Source: Fundidesulfovibrio agrisoli (lineage in GTDB: Bacteria > Desulfobacterota > Desulfovibrionia > Desulfovibrionales > Desulfovibrionaceae). Taken from it: 34,852 nucleotides of DNA. Shown one piece after another: positions 1-9,118 of the stretch; position 1 is the stretch's first letter, and each line of letters opens with the position of its first letter. Location of the stretch: positions 1 through 34,852 of the forward strand of contig NZ_JAKZKX010000032.1 of assembly GCF_022808715.1 (NCBI RefSeq), given 5' to 3'. A model generated the notes under the pieces. It had not been told where the DNA came from. It worked only from the letters and a program-made list of their open reading frames with translations, and did no database searches. The position numbers were made by a program, and so were the translations under genes.

Positions 1-306
<306 letters not shown>

Positions 307-313
307 TATTGCA

Positions 314-622
314 ATGAACAGCGATCGCATCCGGATCAAGCTCAAGGCATACGATTATCGCATTCTGGATAAGGCCGTGGCCGAGATTGTGGATACCGCG
401 CGCAACACTGGCGCGGGCATTGCCGGGCCTATTCCTCTGCCCACCAACATCCACAAGACCACGGTCAACCGCTCCGTGCACGTGGACAAGAAGTCCCGCG
501 AGCAGTTCGAGATGCGTGTTCACAAGCGTCTGCTGGACATTCTTGAACCGACGCAGCAGACCGTCGATGCCCTGGGCAAGCTTTCGCTGCCCGCCGGCGT
601 CGATGTCGAAATCAAGCTTTAA
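314..622 (+). CDS. rpsJ: 30S ribosomal protein S10 (NusE)
   Basis: The 102-residue protein has the usual S10 length and the conserved stretches [22 protein letters not shown] and a basic central segment with HKRLLDI. S10 is a small-subunit head protein and, as NusE, also couples transcription to translation through NusB and NusG. The ATG at 314 follows tuf by 7 bases. The only Shine-Dalgarno-like bases (GGAG, 300-303) lie inside the end of tuf, so translation of rpsJ is probably coupled to that of tuf. Confidence 0.98.
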   Translation: MNSDRIRIKLKAYDYRILDKAVAEIVDTARNTGAGIAGPIPLPTNIHKTTVNRSVHVDKKSREQFEMRVHKRLLDILEPTQQTVDALGKLSLPAGVDVEIKL

Positions 623-640
623 AGGAAGGGGTAGAGTATC

Positions 641-1276
641 ATGGCCAAGAAAACCCTTGGCATCATCGGCCGCAAACTGGGCATGACCCGCGTGTTCAGC
701 GATGACGGCTCGGTGGTCCCGGTGACGGTCATCGCCGCCGGCCCCTGTCCGGTGATGCAGATCAGGACCCAGGAGAAGGACGGCTACGCCGCCCTCCAGA
801 TCGGGTTCGACGCCCGCGAGGAGAAGGACCTCAACAAGCCCGAGCGCGGCCACCAGGCCAAGGCCGGCAAGGGGTTCTACAACGTCCTGCGCGAAATCCG
901 CCTGGACTCCACCGAAGGCTACGAGGCCGGCCAGGACATCACCGTCGAGATCTTCGTCCCCGGCGACAAGATCAAGGTGACCGGCACCTCCATCGGTAAG
1001 GGCTTCCAGGGCCCCATGAAGCGCCACGGGTTCGGCGGCCTCCGCGCCACCCACGGCACCGAGAAGGCCCACCGTTCCGGCGGCTCCATCGGTCATAACA
1101 CGGAACCCGGCAAGGTCATGAAGGGCAAGAAGATGGCCGGTCACATGGGTGCTCGCACCGTGACCTGCATCAACCTTGAGATCTTCGACGTCCGGCCCGA
1201 GAACAACCTTATCCTGGTCAAGGGCCAGGTCCCCGGCCATCGCAACGGCCTGGTGATGATCCGCAAGCAGGGGTAG
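641..1276 (+). CDS. rplC: 50S ribosomal protein L3
   Basis: The 211-residue product begins [18 protein letters not shown] and carries the L3 core [13 protein letters not shown], then [20 protein letters not shown]. That core lies in the long loop reaching towards the peptidyl-transferase centre. L3 is one of the first proteins bound in 50S assembly. A purine-rich ribosome binding site (GGAAGGGG) sits before the ATG. rplD follows after 3 bases, so the two are translated from the same message. Confidence 0.98.
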   Translation: MAKKTLGIIGRKLGMTRVFSDDGSVVPVTVIAAGPCPVMQIRTQEKDGYAALQIGFDAREEKDLNKPERGHQAKAGKGFYNVLREIRLDSTEGYEAGQDITVEIFVPGDKIKVTGTSIGKGFQGPMKRHGFGGLRATHGTEKAHRSGGSIGHNTEPGKVMKGKKMAGHMGARTVTCINLEIFDVRPENNLILVKGQVPGHRNGLVMIRKQG

Positions 1277-1279
1277 GAC

Positions 1280-1900
1280 ATGGCCACCGTCACAGTTTTT
1301 GATCAGACCAATAAGGAAGTGGGGCAGATGGATCTGGCCTCCGAGGTGTTCGAGGTGTCTGTGCGCCCCGAGATCCTGCACCTCGTGGTCCGCTCCCAGC
1401 TGGCCGCCAAGCGCGCCGGCACCCACATGGTGAAGACCCGCTCGACCGTGTCCGGCTCCGGCTCCAAGCCCTGGCGCCAGAAGGGCACCGGCCGCGCTCG
1501 TTCCGGCGCCAAGCGCTCCATCATCTGGAAGGGCGGCGCCATCGCGCACGGTCCGCAGCCGCGCAGCTACGAGTTCAAGGTCAACAAGAAGATCAAGGCC
1601 CTGGCCCTGCGCATGGCCCTCTCCACCAAGGTTGCCGAACAGGCCCTGATCGTGGTGGACAAGCTGGAGCTGCCCGAGATCAAGACCAAGCTGTTCGCTG
1701 GTCTGGCCGGCAACTTCGGGCTGAAAAAAGCCTTGATCGTCCTGAACGATTCGAATAACAATGTCGAGCTCTCCGCCCGGAACCTGCCGGGCATCAAGGT
1801 CGTTCGGCAGGATATGCTGAACGTTTACGATCTGCTCAAGCACCCCCAACTGGTGATGGTGCAGGGCGCAGCTCAAGCCGTTCAGGAGAGGTTGAAATAG
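1280..1900 (+). CDS. rplD: 50S ribosomal protein L4
   Basis: The 206-residue protein has the L4 extended loop (around residues 45-95) with KPWRQKGTGRARSG and the following IWKGGAIAHGPQPR. This loop lines the constriction of the peptide exit tunnel. L4 in enterobacteria also represses its own operon, but that leader would lie upstream of rpsJ and is not visible here because rpsJ abuts tuf. The gene starts 3 bases after rplC and ends 2 bases before rplW. Confidence 0.97.
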   Translation: MATVTVFDQTNKEVGQMDLASEVFEVSVRPEILHLVVRSQLAAKRAGTHMVKTRSTVSGSGSKPWRQKGTGRARSGAKRSIIWKGGAIAHGPQPRSYEFKVNKKIKALALRMALSTKVAEQALIVVDKLELPEIKTKLFAGLAGNFGLKKALIVLNDSNNNVELSARNLPGIKVVRQDMLNVYDLLKHPQLVMVQGAAQAVQERLK

Positions 1901-1902
1901 CC

Positions 1903-2193
1903 ATGAGCTACGTGAACATCCTTTTGAAGCCTCTGATCTCCGAGAAGGCTACCAAGGCCAAGGAAGAGTCCAACCAGGTCATCTTCCTCGTCGCCCCGCA
2001 GTCCAACAAGATCGAGATCAAGGCTGCTGTCGAGGAGGCTTTCAAGGTGAAAGTCACCGAGGTGAACGTGGTTCGTCGGCGCCCCCTGAAACGCGCCCGC
2101 CACGGCCGCCCCACCAGCCATGTCCCCGGCTACAAGAAAGCCTACGTGACCCTGGCCGAGGGCGAAAAGATCGAATTCTTCGAGGGAGTCTAA
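1903..2193 (+). CDS. rplW: 50S ribosomal protein L23
   Basis: The 96-residue product has the L23 features [25 protein letters not shown] near the start, then a basic extended loop with [13 protein letters not shown]23 sits at the exit-tunnel mouth and docks trigger factor and SRP. The ATG is 2 bases beyond the rplD stop, and the purine run AGGAGAGG at the end of rplD acts as its ribosome binding site. Length and order are normal for the S10 operon. Confidence 0.97.
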   Translation: MSYVNILLKPLISEKATKAKEESNQVIFLVAPQSNKIEIKAAVEEAFKVKVTEVNVVRRRPLKRARHGRPTSHVPGYKKAYVTLAEGEKIEFFEGV

Positions 2194-2197
2194 AGCC

Positions 2198-3028
2198 ATG
2201 GCCGTCCGTAAGCTGAAACCCACTTCCGCTGGCCGTCGTTTCCAGACGGTCTCCGACTTCGCGGAAATCACCGCCGCCAAGCCGGAGAGGTCCCTCACCA
2301 AGGGCCTGAGCCAGAAGTCCGGCCGCAACAACCAGGGCCGCATCACTTCCCGTCGCCGTGGAGCCGGCAACAAGCGCCGTTACCGCGAGATCGACTTCCG
2401 CCGCGACAAGATGAACATTCCGGCCAAGGTCGCCACCATCGAGTACGATCCCAACCGCTCCGCCCGCATCGCCCTTCTGCACTATGCGGACGGCGAGAAG
2501 CGCTACATTCTCGCGCCGGTTGGCGTAAATGTCGGTGACACCGTGGTGTCCGGCGAAACCGCCGACATCCGTCCCGGCAACGCCCTGCCCATGTTCAAGA
2601 TGCCCGTCGGCACCCTGCTGCACAACATCGAGATGAGCCCGGGCCGCGGCGGACAGATGTGCCGCGCCGCCGGCACCTACGCCCAGCTCGTCGCCAAGGA
2701 AGGCAAGCACGCCCTGCTGCGCCTGCCCTCCGGCGAAGTGCGCAACGTCCTGGCCGCCTGCATCGCCACCGTCGGCCAGGTGGGCAACGTGACCCACGAG
2801 AACGTGAGCATCGGCAAGGCCGGCCGCAACCGCTGGCTTGGCAAGCGCCCCGAAGTCCGCGGCGTCGCCATGAACCCTGTCGACCACCCGCATGGCGGTG
2901 GCGAAGGCAAGAGTTCCGGCGGCCGTCACCCCGTTTCGCCCTGGGGTATGCCGACCAAGGGTTACAAGACCAGAAATCGCAAGAAGGCCTCGTCGCGGCT
3001 CATCGTCAAACGCCGCAACGAGAAGTAG
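2198..3028 (+). CDS. rplB: 50S ribosomal protein L2
   Basis: The 276-residue protein shows the RNA-binding stretch [22 protein letters not shown] and the C-terminal signature [21 protein letters not shown]. The signature includes the conserved histidine near the peptidyl-transferase centre. L2 supports subunit joining and peptide-bond formation. It begins 4 bases after rplW and is followed by rpsS after 11 bases, as in the canonical S10 operon. Confidence 0.98.
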   Translation: MAVRKLKPTSAGRRFQTVSDFAEITAAKPERSLTKGLSQKSGRNNQGRITSRRRGAGNKRRYREIDFRRDKMNIPAKVATIEYDPNRSARIALLHYADGEKRYILAPVGVNVGDTVVSGETADIRPGNALPMFKMPVGTLLHNIEMSPGRGGQMCRAAGTYAQLVAKEGKHALLRLPSGEVRNVLAACIATVGQVGNVTHENVSIGKAGRNRWLGKRPEVRGVAMNPVDHPHGGGEGKSSGGRHPVSPWGMPTKGYKTRNRKKASSRLIVKRRNEK

Positions 3029-3039
3029 GAGCGTAGAAC

Positions 3040-3321
3040 ATGCCTCGGTCGCTCAAAAAAGGTCCCTTCCTGGACGGCCACCTGGCCGCGAAGGTGGAGA
3101 AGGCCAACGAGACCCAGGATCGCCGCGTCATCAAGACGTGGTCCCGTCGGTCCACCATTCTTCCCGAAATGGTTGGCCTCACCTTTGCCGTCCACAACGG
3201 CCGCAAGTTCATCCCGGTCTTCGTTTCCGAAAACATGGTGGGACACAAGTTGGGCGAGTTCGCGCCTACCCGCACGTTCCACGGCCATGCCGCGGATAAG
3301 AAGACCAAGGGTAAGAAGTAG
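3040..3321 (+). CDS. rpsS: 30S ribosomal protein S19
   Basis: The 93-residue product starts [14 protein letters not shown] and contains [19 protein letters not shown] and [16 protein letters not shown]. These are diagnostic of S19, which binds 16S rRNA in the head together with S13 near the A site. A GTAGGAG ribosome binding site precedes the ATG. The C-terminus is lysine-rich. Confidence 0.98.
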   Translation: MPRSLKKGPFLDGHLAAKVEKANETQDRRVIKTWSRRSTILPEMVGLTFAVHNGRKFIPVFVSENMVGHKLGEFAPTRTFHGHAADKKTKGKK

Positions 3322-3334
3322 GGGAGCCTAAGCA

Positions 3335-3670
3335 ATGGAAGCCAAAGCCATCGCCAAATACATCCGGGTGTCTCCTCAGAAGGCACGCTTGGTGGCCAAC
3401 GTCATCAAGGGCCGGGGCGTCGAGGATGCCATGAACATCCTCAAGTTCACGCCCAAGAAGGCCGCCGTGATCATCGGCAAGGTGTTGCATTCGGCCCTGT
3501 CCAACGCCGAGCAGATGTCCGCCGATGTGGACACCCTGAAGGTTAAGGACGTCATCGTGAACGAAGGGCCCACCTGGAAGCGCATCATGCCGCGGTCCAT
3601 GGGCCGAGCCAACAAAATCCTCAAGCGTACCAGCCACATCACCGTGGTGGTCGAGGAAGAGAAGGAGTAG
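3335..3670 (+). CDS. rplV: 50S ribosomal protein L22
   Basis: The 111-residue protein has the L22 pattern [20 protein letters not shown], then ALSNAEQM. It also has the beta-hairpin [18 protein letters not shown], whose tip lines the exit tunnel where macrolide-resistance mutations occur in other species. It sits between rpsS and rpsC as expected, with a 13-base leader containing GGGGAG. Confidence 0.97.
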   Translation: MEAKAIAKYIRVSPQKARLVANVIKGRGVEDAMNILKFTPKKAAVIIGKVLHSALSNAEQMSADVDTLKVKDVIVNEGPTWKRIMPRSMGRANKILKRTSHITVVVEEEKE

Positions 3671-3675
3671 GGGGC

Positions 3676-4317
3676 ATGGGTCAGAAAGTCCACCCGTACG
3701 GCTTCCGCCTGGGCTACAACAAGACTTGGAATTCCCGCTGGTTCGCCAAGAAGGAATACCCTGCATTTGTTTACGAGGACAGCAACATCCGCAAGTTTGT
3801 GAAGTCCTCCCTGTTCCACGCGGGCATTTCCCGGATCGAGATCGAACGCGCTGGCGGCAAGATCAAGCTGATCATCCACACCGCGCGTCCGGGCATCGTC
3901 ATCGGCCGCAAGGGCACCGAGATCGAAAAGGTTCGCGCCGACCTCAAGAAGCGCTTCGGCCGCGAGTTCGCGGTTGAGGTCAACGAGATCCGCCGCCCCG
4001 AGATCGACGCCCAGCTGGTCGCCGAGAACATCGCGCTGCAGCTGGAGCGCCGCGTGGCCTTCCGCCGCGCCATGAAGCGCACCGTGGGCCTGGCCCGCAA
4101 GTTCGGCGCCGAAGGCATCAAGGTTTTCTGCGCCGGCCGCCTGGCTGGCGCCGAGATCGCCCGCTCCGAGTGGTACCGCGACGGCCGGGTGCCCCTGCAC
4201 ACCCTGCGCGCCGATATCGACTACGGTTTGGCCACCGCCAAGACCACCTATGGTGTGATCGGCGTGAAGGTCTGGATATTCAAGGGCGAGATTCTCGATA
4301 GCGAGGTTGAACAATAA
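3676..4317 (+). CDS. rpsC: 30S ribosomal protein S3
   Basis: The 213-residue product begins [22 protein letters not shown]. It has a type II KH domain with the [15 protein letters not shown] loop (about residues 68-82) and a C-terminal half containing [28 protein letters not shown]3 forms part of the mRNA entry pore and its helicase. It is slightly shorter than the E. coli protein because the C-terminal tail is missing, which is common. The stop overlaps the rplP start by one base (TAATG). Confidence 0.97.
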   Translation: MGQKVHPYGFRLGYNKTWNSRWFAKKEYPAFVYEDSNIRKFVKSSLFHAGISRIEIERAGGKIKLIIHTARPGIVIGRKGTEIEKVRADLKKRFGREFAVEVNEIRRPEIDAQLVAENIALQLERRVAFRRAMKRTVGLARKFGAEGIKVFCAGRLAGAEIARSEWYRDGRVPLHTLRADIDYGLATAKTTYGVIGVKVWIFKGEILDSEVEQ

Positions 4318-4730
4318 TGCTCTCCCCTAACAGAACGAAATTCCGCAAGCGCCAGAAAGGCCGTCTTGACGGTCCCGCCACCGGCGGCACCACCATCTCC
4401 TTCGGTGAGGTGGGGATCAAGGCCCTGGAGCACGGCAAGCTGACCAGCCAGCAGATCGAGGCCGCCCGTGTGGCCATCATGCGCCACATCAAGCGTGGCG
4501 GTAAGGTCTGGATCCGCGTGTTCCCCGACTTCCCGGTCACCTCGAAGCCCGCCGAAGTCCGCATGGGTTCCGGTAAGGGCTCCCCGGTGGGCTGGTGCGC
4601 CCCGGTGAAGCCCGGCCGCGTGCTCTACGAAGTCCGCGGCGTGGAGATGGAAGTTATGGTCGAGGCCTTGAAGCGCGCTCAGCACAAGCTGCCGATCAAG
4701 ACCAAGATCGTCACCAAGGAGCTTGTCTAG
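4317..4730 (+). CDS. rplP: 50S ribosomal protein L16
   Basis: The 137-residue product has the L16 start [16 protein letters not shown], a central [21 protein letters not shown] and the [19 protein letters not shown] loop. The loop approaches the A-site tRNA elbow. The ATG shares one base with the rpsC stop, so translation is coupled. Length is typical of bacteria (about 136-140). Confidence 0.98.
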   Translation: MLSPNRTKFRKRQKGRLDGPATGGTTISFGEVGIKALEHGKLTSQQIEAARVAIMRHIKRGGKVWIRVFPDFPVTSKPAEVRMGSGKGSPVGWCAPVKPGRVLYEVRGVEMEVMVEALKRAQHKLPIKTKIVTKELV

Positions 4731-4732
4731 CC

Positions 4733-4930
4733 ATGTTGCAAGCCAAAGAACTGCGCGATCTGGACGCCGCCCAGCTTGCCGAGAAGCTCTCCCAGTCCCA
4801 GGAGGAGCTCTTCAAGTTACGCTTCCAGCACGCCACGGCCCAGTTGGAAAAGACCCACCGTCTGAACGAGCTGAAGAAAGACATCGCTCGCATCCAGACC
4901 GTGCTGACCCAAAAGAACAGCGGCAGGTAG
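4733..4930 (+). CDS. rpmC: 50S ribosomal protein L29
   Basis: This is a 65-residue helical protein with the L29 pattern AKELRDLDAAQLAEKL, then EELFKLRFQHATAQLE and KKDIARIQTVL. L29 packs near the exit tunnel beside L23. An upstream ATG in the same frame (4595) lies inside rplP and would add an unrelated basic stretch. The start at 4733, 2 bases after the rplP stop, gives the normal family length. Confidence 0.96.
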   Translation: MLQAKELRDLDAAQLAEKLSQSQEELFKLRFQHATAQLEKTHRLNELKKDIARIQTVLTQKNSGR

Positions 4931-4936
4931 GAAATC

Positions 4937-5197
4937 ATGGAAGAGCATAAAAGCAACCGCCGCGTGCTGACCGGCATCGTGGTCTCCGACAAGTGCGACA
5001 AGACCATCGTCGTGCGCGTCGAGACCCTGGTCAAGCACCCCCTGGTGAAGAAGTACATCCGCCGCCGCAAGAAGTTCATGGCCCATGACCCGATGAACGA
5101 CTGCGGCATCGGCGACAAGGTGCAGATCATCGAGCACCGCCCGCTGTCGGCCCGCAAGCGCTGGCATCTGGTGAAGATCATGGAGAAGGCGAAATGA
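4937..5197 (+). CDS. rpsQ: 30S ribosomal protein S17
   Basis: The 86-residue product has the S17 OB-fold sequence [19 protein letters not shown], then [14 protein letters not shown] and [20 protein letters not shown]. It is a primary 16S rRNA binder in the body. A GTAGGAA site precedes the start. The last 4 bases overlap rplN (ATGA), a classic coupling overlap. Confidence 0.97.
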   Translation: MEEHKSNRRVLTGIVVSDKCDKTIVVRVETLVKHPLVKKYIRRRKKFMAHDPMNDCGIGDKVQIIEHRPLSARKRWHLVKIMEKAK

Positions 5198-5562
5198 TCC
5201 AGGTAGAATCCGTCCTCGACGTCGCCGACAACTCCGGTGCCAAGAAAGTGGCCTGCATCAAGGTGCTCGGCGGCTCCCGCCGCCGTTACGCCTCGGTGGG
5301 CGATATCATCGTCGTTTCCGTCAAGGAAGCCATGCCCCACTCGAAGGTCAAGAAAGGCCAGGTGATGAAGGCCGTCATCGTGCGCACCAAGAAAGAAGTT
5401 GGTCGCCCCGATGGCTCCTACATCAAGTTCGACAACAACTCCGCCGTGCTGCTCACCGCGCAGATGGAGCCTGTCGGCACCCGCATCTTCGGACCCGTGG
5501 CCCGCGAGCTTCGCCTGAAGAACTTCATGAAGATCGTCTCCCTGGCCCCTGAGGTCCTGTAG
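5194..5562 (+). CDS. rplN: 50S ribosomal protein L14
   Basis: The 122-residue protein matches L14 along its whole length, with [42 protein letters not shown] and the C-terminal [12 protein letters not shown]14 forms an intersubunit bridge and is the target of the RsfS silencing factor. It overlaps rpsQ by 4 bases. 21 bases separate it from rplX. Confidence 0.98.
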   Translation: MIQVESVLDVADNSGAKKVACIKVLGGSRRRYASVGDIIVVSVKEAMPHSKVKKGQVMKAVIVRTKKEVGRPDGSYIKFDNNSAVLLTAQMEPVGTRIFGPVARELRLKNFMKIVSLAPEVL

Positions 5563-5583
5563 AGGCGAGGCTTCGAGGTCATT

Positions 5584-5907
5584 ATGAAAACGTATCGCAT
5601 CCGCAAGGACGACAAGGTGATGGTCATCGCCGGGAAGGACAAGGGCAAGATCGGCAAGGTCCTGCGCGTTCTCCCCAAGACTGACCGTATCCTGGTGGAA
5701 AAGGTGAACGTCGTGAAGCGTCACCGCAAGGGCAACCCCTACGCCGGCCAGGCCGGCGGCATCGAGGAGAAGGAGGCCCCCCTGGCCCTCTCCAACGTTG
5801 CGCTGCTCTGCGACGCTTGCGCCAAGCCGACCCGCGTCGGCTACAAGTACACCGAAGACGGCAAGAAACTCCGCTTCTGCAAGAAGTGCAACGAAGTCAT
5901 CAGCTAA
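5584..5907 (+). CDS. rplX: 50S ribosomal protein L24, with zinc-ribbon C-terminus
   Basis: The 107-residue protein opens with a KOW motif ([22 protein letters not shown]) and continues with the L24 loop [18 protein letters not shown]. The last third has two CxxC pairs (CDAC and CKKC) separated by about 20 residues, suggesting a zinc-binding ribbon. This feature is seen in many non-enterobacterial L24 proteins. L24 initiates 50S assembly at the 5' end of 23S rRNA. Confidence 0.97.
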   Translation: MKTYRIRKDDKVMVIAGKDKGKIGKVLRVLPKTDRILVEKVNVVKRHRKGNPYAGQAGGIEEKEAPLALSNVALLCDACAKPTRVGYKYTEDGKKLRFCKKCNEVIS

Positions 5908-5920
5908 AGGGAATCAATCA

Positions 5921-6460
5921 ATGACTCGCCTCGAACAAATCTACTCCGAGAAGGTCGTTCCGGCCTTGCAAAAGGAGTTCGGGTACAAGTCGCCCATGCA
6001 GATTCCCAAGTTCAAGTTCATCTCCCTGAACATCGGACTTGGCGAAGCCTCGCAGAACTCCAAGCTCATCGACGAGGCCGTGGCCGAGCTTACCACCATT
6101 GCCGGTCAGAAGGCCGTCATCACCCGGGCCAAGAAGTCCATCGCCGCTTTCAAGCTGCGCGAGAACCAGCCTGTCGGCTGCCGGGTGACGCTTCGCCATG
6201 AACGCATGTGGGACTTTTTCGACAAACTGGTCAACTTCGCCCTTCCTCGCGTCCGCGACTTCCGCGGCGTCCCCGACAGGGGCTTTGACGGCCGGGGTAA
6301 CTTCACCCTGGGCATCAAGGAGCACACCATTTTCCCCGAGATCAACGTTGACCGGGTCGAACGTGTCAAGGGCATGAACATCACCATCGTCACCACCGCC
6401 GGGAGCGATAAGGAAGGCAAGGTTCTTCTCGATCTGCTCGGCATGCCCTTCAGAAAGTAG
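5921..6460 (+). CDS. rplE: 50S ribosomal protein L5
   Basis: The 179-residue product has the L5 motifs [15 protein letters not shown], then [28 protein letters not shown] and the C-terminal [19 protein letters not shown]5 binds 5S rRNA in the central protuberance. The ATG at 5921 gives exactly the standard family length. The frame is open further upstream inside rplX, but that extension is not L5-like. Confidence 0.97.
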   Translation: MTRLEQIYSEKVVPALQKEFGYKSPMQIPKFKFISLNIGLGEASQNSKLIDEAVAELTTIAGQKAVITRAKKSIAAFKLRENQPVGCRVTLRHERMWDFFDKLVNFALPRVRDFRGVPDRGFDGRGNFTLGIKEHTIFPEINVDRVERVKGMNITIVTTAGSDKEGKVLLDLLGMPFRK

Positions 6461-6472
6461 GAGGATACGACC

Positions 6473-6658
6473 GTGGCACGCACGTCACTCAAGGTGAAAG
6501 CCCGGCGCAAGCCCAAGTTTTCGTCCCGGGCCTACAACCGCTGCCCCATTTGCGGCCGTTCCCGGGCGTTCCTTCGCCGGTATGGCATTTGCCGTATCTG
6601 CTTCCGTAACATGGCCCTGGCTGGTGAACTGCCTGGTGTCAGGAAATCGAGCTGGTAG
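6473..6658 (+). CDS. rpsN: 30S ribosomal protein S14, zinc-binding type Z
   Basis: This 61-residue protein is the short S14 form, with C24-x2-C27 and C40-x2-C43 forming the zinc knuckle ([24 protein letters not shown]). S14 sits in the head near S3 and S10. The start is GTG with GTAGGAGG upstream. No zinc-independent S14 paralogue is visible in the window, so regulation under zinc limitation cannot be judged here. Confidence 0.97.
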   Translation: MARTSLKVKARRKPKFSSRAYNRCPICGRSRAFLRRYGICRICFRNMALAGELPGVRKSSW

Positions 6659-6667
6659 GAGGCCGAC

Positions 6668-7051
6668 ATGTCCGTGACCGATCCAATCGCCGATATGCTG
6701 GCCCGCATCCGCAACGCGTACCACGCGCTGCATAAGAAGGTCTCCATGCCGCACTCCAAAATGAAGGAGTCGATGGCCGGGATTCTGAAGGATCAGGGCT
6801 ACATTGAAGAATTTGCCGTCGAAGAGCGCGATCTCGTCATTTCGCTCAAGTACGCCAAGGGCCGTCCCATCATCTCCGGCCTGAAGCGTGTCAGCAAGCC
6901 TGGCCGGCGCATCTACGTGGGGGCGCACGACATTCCCCGCGTTCAGAATGGACTTGGCATCTGCATTCTGTCCACCTCGCACGGCATCATGGACGGCATC
7001 GCCGCCAAGAGCGCCAACGTGGGCGGCGAACTGCTCTGCGAAGTCTGGTAA
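6668..7051 (+). CDS. rpsH: 30S ribosomal protein S8
   Basis: The 127-residue product has the S8 start [16 protein letters not shown] and the C-terminal signature [16 protein letters not shown]. It binds the central domain of 16S rRNA, and in enterobacteria it also represses the spc operon. GTAGGAGG precedes the ATG. The gene is separated by 9 bases from rpsN and 11 from rplF. Confidence 0.98.
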   Translation: MSVTDPIADMLARIRNAYHALHKKVSMPHSKMKESMAGILKDQGYIEEFAVEERDLVISLKYAKGRPIISGLKRVSKPGRRIYVGAHDIPRVQNGLGICILSTSHGIMDGIAAKSANVGGELLCEVW

Positions 7052-7062
7052 GGGGAAGAGCC

Positions 7063-7602
7063 ATGTCGCGCATAGGCAAGAAAGAAATCACCATCCCCAG
7101 CGGCGTCGATGTTCAGATCACCGCCGATATGGTGAATGTCAAAGGCCCCAAGGGCGCCCTTTCCACGCCCACGCACCCCAAGATCAATCTCGTGATCGAA
7201 GGCGGCGTGCTGCGTGTGGAGCGCCTGGACGATACCCGCATCGCTCGTGCCCAGCACGGCCTGCGCCGCACCCTGCTCTCCAACTGCATCGAGGGCGTGA
7301 CCAAGGGCTTCACCAAGACCCTTGAGGTCATCGGCGTCGGCTACAAGGTGCAGGTCTCCGGAAAGTCCGTGGTGCTCACCGTCGGCTTCTCCCACCCGGT
7401 CGAGTATCCTCTTCCGGCCGGTGTCGAAGCCAAGGCGGAAGGCAACAAGCTGACCCTCTCCGGCATCGACAAGCAGATGGTCGGCGAAGTGGCCGCCACC
7501 CTGCGCCGCGTGCGTCCGCCTGAACCCTTCAAGGGCAAGGGCATCAAGTACGAAAACGAGCAGATTCGCCGCAAGGCCGGCAAGTCTGGCGGTAAGAAGT
7601 AA
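7063..7602 (+). CDS. rplF: 50S ribosomal protein L6
   Basis: The 179-residue protein begins SRIGKKEITIPSGVDVQ and contains the L6 repeat features VKGPKGAL, EVIGVGYKVQVSGKSVVL and the signature RRVRPPEPFKGKGIKYENE. L6 lies at the base of the L7/L12 stalk near the sarcin-ricin loop. It keeps the normal order and spacing in the spc section. Confidence 0.98.
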   Translation: MSRIGKKEITIPSGVDVQITADMVNVKGPKGALSTPTHPKINLVIEGGVLRVERLDDTRIARAQHGLRRTLLSNCIEGVTKGFTKTLEVIGVGYKVQVSGKSVVLTVGFSHPVEYPLPAGVEAKAEGNKLTLSGIDKQMVGEVAATLRRVRPPEPFKGKGIKYENEQIRRKAGKSGGKK

Positions 7603-7613
7603 GGGGCCTGGCC

Positions 7614-7973
7614 ATGAAGCATACCAAGCAAGCCGCGCGCATGCGCCGCAAGGTGCGCATCCGCAAGAAAATCTCCGGTACCGCTGCACGTCCCAGGCTG
7701 GTCGTCTACCGCTCCAACCTGCACACGTACGCGCAGATCATCAACGACGAAACCGGCCAGACCCTGGTTTCCGCTTCCTCCCTGGCGCTTGTGAAGGCCG
7801 GTGAGTCTCTGAAGTGCAACAAGGCCAGCGCGACGAAAGTCGGTCTTGAAGTGGCTGCCAAGGCCAAGGCCCAGGCCATCGAGAGCGTGGTCTTCGATCG
7901 TAACGGCTACCTCTATCACGGGATCATCAAGGCTTTGGCCGACGGCGCCCGTGAGGGTGGACTCAAGTTCTAA
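7614..7973 (+). CDS. rplR: 50S ribosomal protein L18
   Basis: The 119-residue product has a basic N-terminus ([28 protein letters not shown]) followed by [15 protein letters not shown] and the C-terminal [19 protein letters not shown]. All are diagnostic of L18, the 5S rRNA binder in the central protuberance. It lies 11 bases after rplF and 11 before rpsE. Confidence 0.98.
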   Translation: MKHTKQAARMRRKVRIRKKISGTAARPRLVVYRSNLHTYAQIINDETGQTLVSASSLALVKAGESLKCNKASATKVGLEVAAKAKAQAIESVVFDRNGYLYHGIIKALADGAREGGLKF

Positions 7974-7984
7974 CGAGGCACGCT

Positions 7985-8476
7985 ATGGAACAGTCTGAAC
8001 TGACTCAAATCGAGAAGATCGTCTCGCTGAACCGCGTGGCCAAGGTCGTCAAGGGCGGCCGCCGGTTCAGCTTCAGCGCTCTGGTTGTCGTTGGCGACGG
8101 CAAGGGCTCCGTGGGCTACGGCCTGGGCAAGGCCAACGAGGTCCCCGAGGCCATCCGCAAGGCCACGGAACAGGCCAGGAAGTCCATGGTCAAGATCCCC
8201 CTGCTGGACGGGACTCTGCCCTACCAGGTCATGGGCCGCTTCGGCGCCGGCCGCGTTGTGCTGATCCCCGCTTCCAAGGGTACCGGCATCATCGCTGGCG
8301 GTCCTGTTCGCGCCGTCATGGAAGCCGCTGGCGTGCACGATATCCTCACCAAGGCTATCGGCACCAACAATCCCCACAACGTCCTCAGGGCGGCAGTTGC
8401 CGGTCTCGCTTCGCTGCGTAGCGCGGAGCAGGTCTCCGAGCTTCGCGGCCGGTCCCTGGAAACCCCGAGGAAATAA
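7985..8476 (+). CDS. rpsE: 30S ribosomal protein S5
   Basis: The 163-residue protein has the double-stranded-RNA-binding-like N-terminal domain with [20 protein letters not shown] (the spectinomycin-resistance loop in other species). It also has [21 protein letters not shown] and a C-terminal [20 protein letters not shown]5 is needed for decoding accuracy and lines the mRNA entry pore. Confidence 0.98.
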   Translation: MEQSELTQIEKIVSLNRVAKVVKGGRRFSFSALVVVGDGKGSVGYGLGKANEVPEAIRKATEQARKSMVKIPLLDGTLPYQVMGRFGAGRVVLIPASKGTGIIAGGPVRAVMEAAGVHDILTKAIGTNNPHNVLRAAVAGLASLRSAEQVSELRGRSLETPRK

Positions 8477-8480
8477 GCAC

Positions 8481-8657
8481 ATGAGCGGGCAAGTGACCAT
8501 CACGCTCGTCAAGAGCAAGATCGGCTGCAATCCCAAGCAGAAGGCCACTTTGGAGGCCTTGGGGCTCAAGCGCATCCGCCAGGAGAAGACCCTGCCGGAC
8601 ACGCCTGACGTGCGTGGGATGATTTTCAAAGTTTCTCACCTGGTTGAGGTGAAATAG
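8481..8657 (+). CDS. rpmD: 50S ribosomal protein L30
   Basis: This 58-residue protein has the L30 pattern VTITLVKSKIGCNPKQKATLEALGL, then RPD-like spacing ending MIFKVSHLVEVK. The ATG at 8481 follows the rpsE stop by 4 bases. The same frame is open further upstream through the end of rpsE, but only this start gives the family length of about 60. L30 is dispensable in some bacteria but present here. Confidence 0.96.
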   Translation: MSGQVTITLVKSKIGCNPKQKATLEALGLKRIRQEKTLPDTPDVRGMIFKVSHLVEVK

Positions 8658-8658
8658 C

Positions 8659-9117
8659 ATGCAACTGCACGAACTCTATCCTTTCCCCGAGGAGCGCAAG
8701 CAGCGCAAGCGCCTGGGCCGCGGCCGCGGCACCGGTCAGGGCTGCACCGCCGGCAAGGGCAACAAGGGCCAGAACGCTCGCGCTGGCGGCGGCGTCCGCC
8801 CCAGCTTCGAGGGCGGCCAGATGCCTATCCAGCGTCGTCTGCCCAAGCGCGGTTTCAAGAACCCCTTCAAGGTGAGCTATTCCCCGGTGAACCTGGACCG
8901 TCTCGTCGAGGCGTTCCCCAACACCGCCGAGATCACCCTGGAAGCCATCTATGATCGCGGCCTGGTTGCCCGCGGCAACCTGGTGAAGGTGCTGGCCAAC
9001 GGCGACCTGGACAAGGCCCTGACCATCGAGGCCCACAAGTTCAGTGCGTCCGCTCAGGACAAGATCACCAAGGCCGGCGGCACCGCCAAGGCCCTGGAAA
9101 TCGTGACGGAAGGCTAA
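8659..9117 (+). CDS. rplO: 50S ribosomal protein L15
   Basis: The 152-residue product starts MQLHELYPFPEERKQRKRLGRGRGTGQG and has the glycine/arginine-rich extension GCTAGKGNKGQNARAGGGVRP. A globular C-terminal half follows. L15 is a late 50S assembly protein. The ATG is one base after the rpmD stop and the stop is one base before the secY GTG, so translation of the trio is probably coupled. Confidence 0.97.
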   Translation: MQLHELYPFPEERKQRKRLGRGRGTGQGCTAGKGNKGQNARAGGGVRPSFEGGQMPIQRRLPKRGFKNPFKVSYSPVNLDRLVEAFPNTAEITLEAIYDRGLVARGNLVKVLANGDLDKALTIEAHKFSASAQDKITKAGGTAKALEIVTEG

Positions 9118-9118
9118 C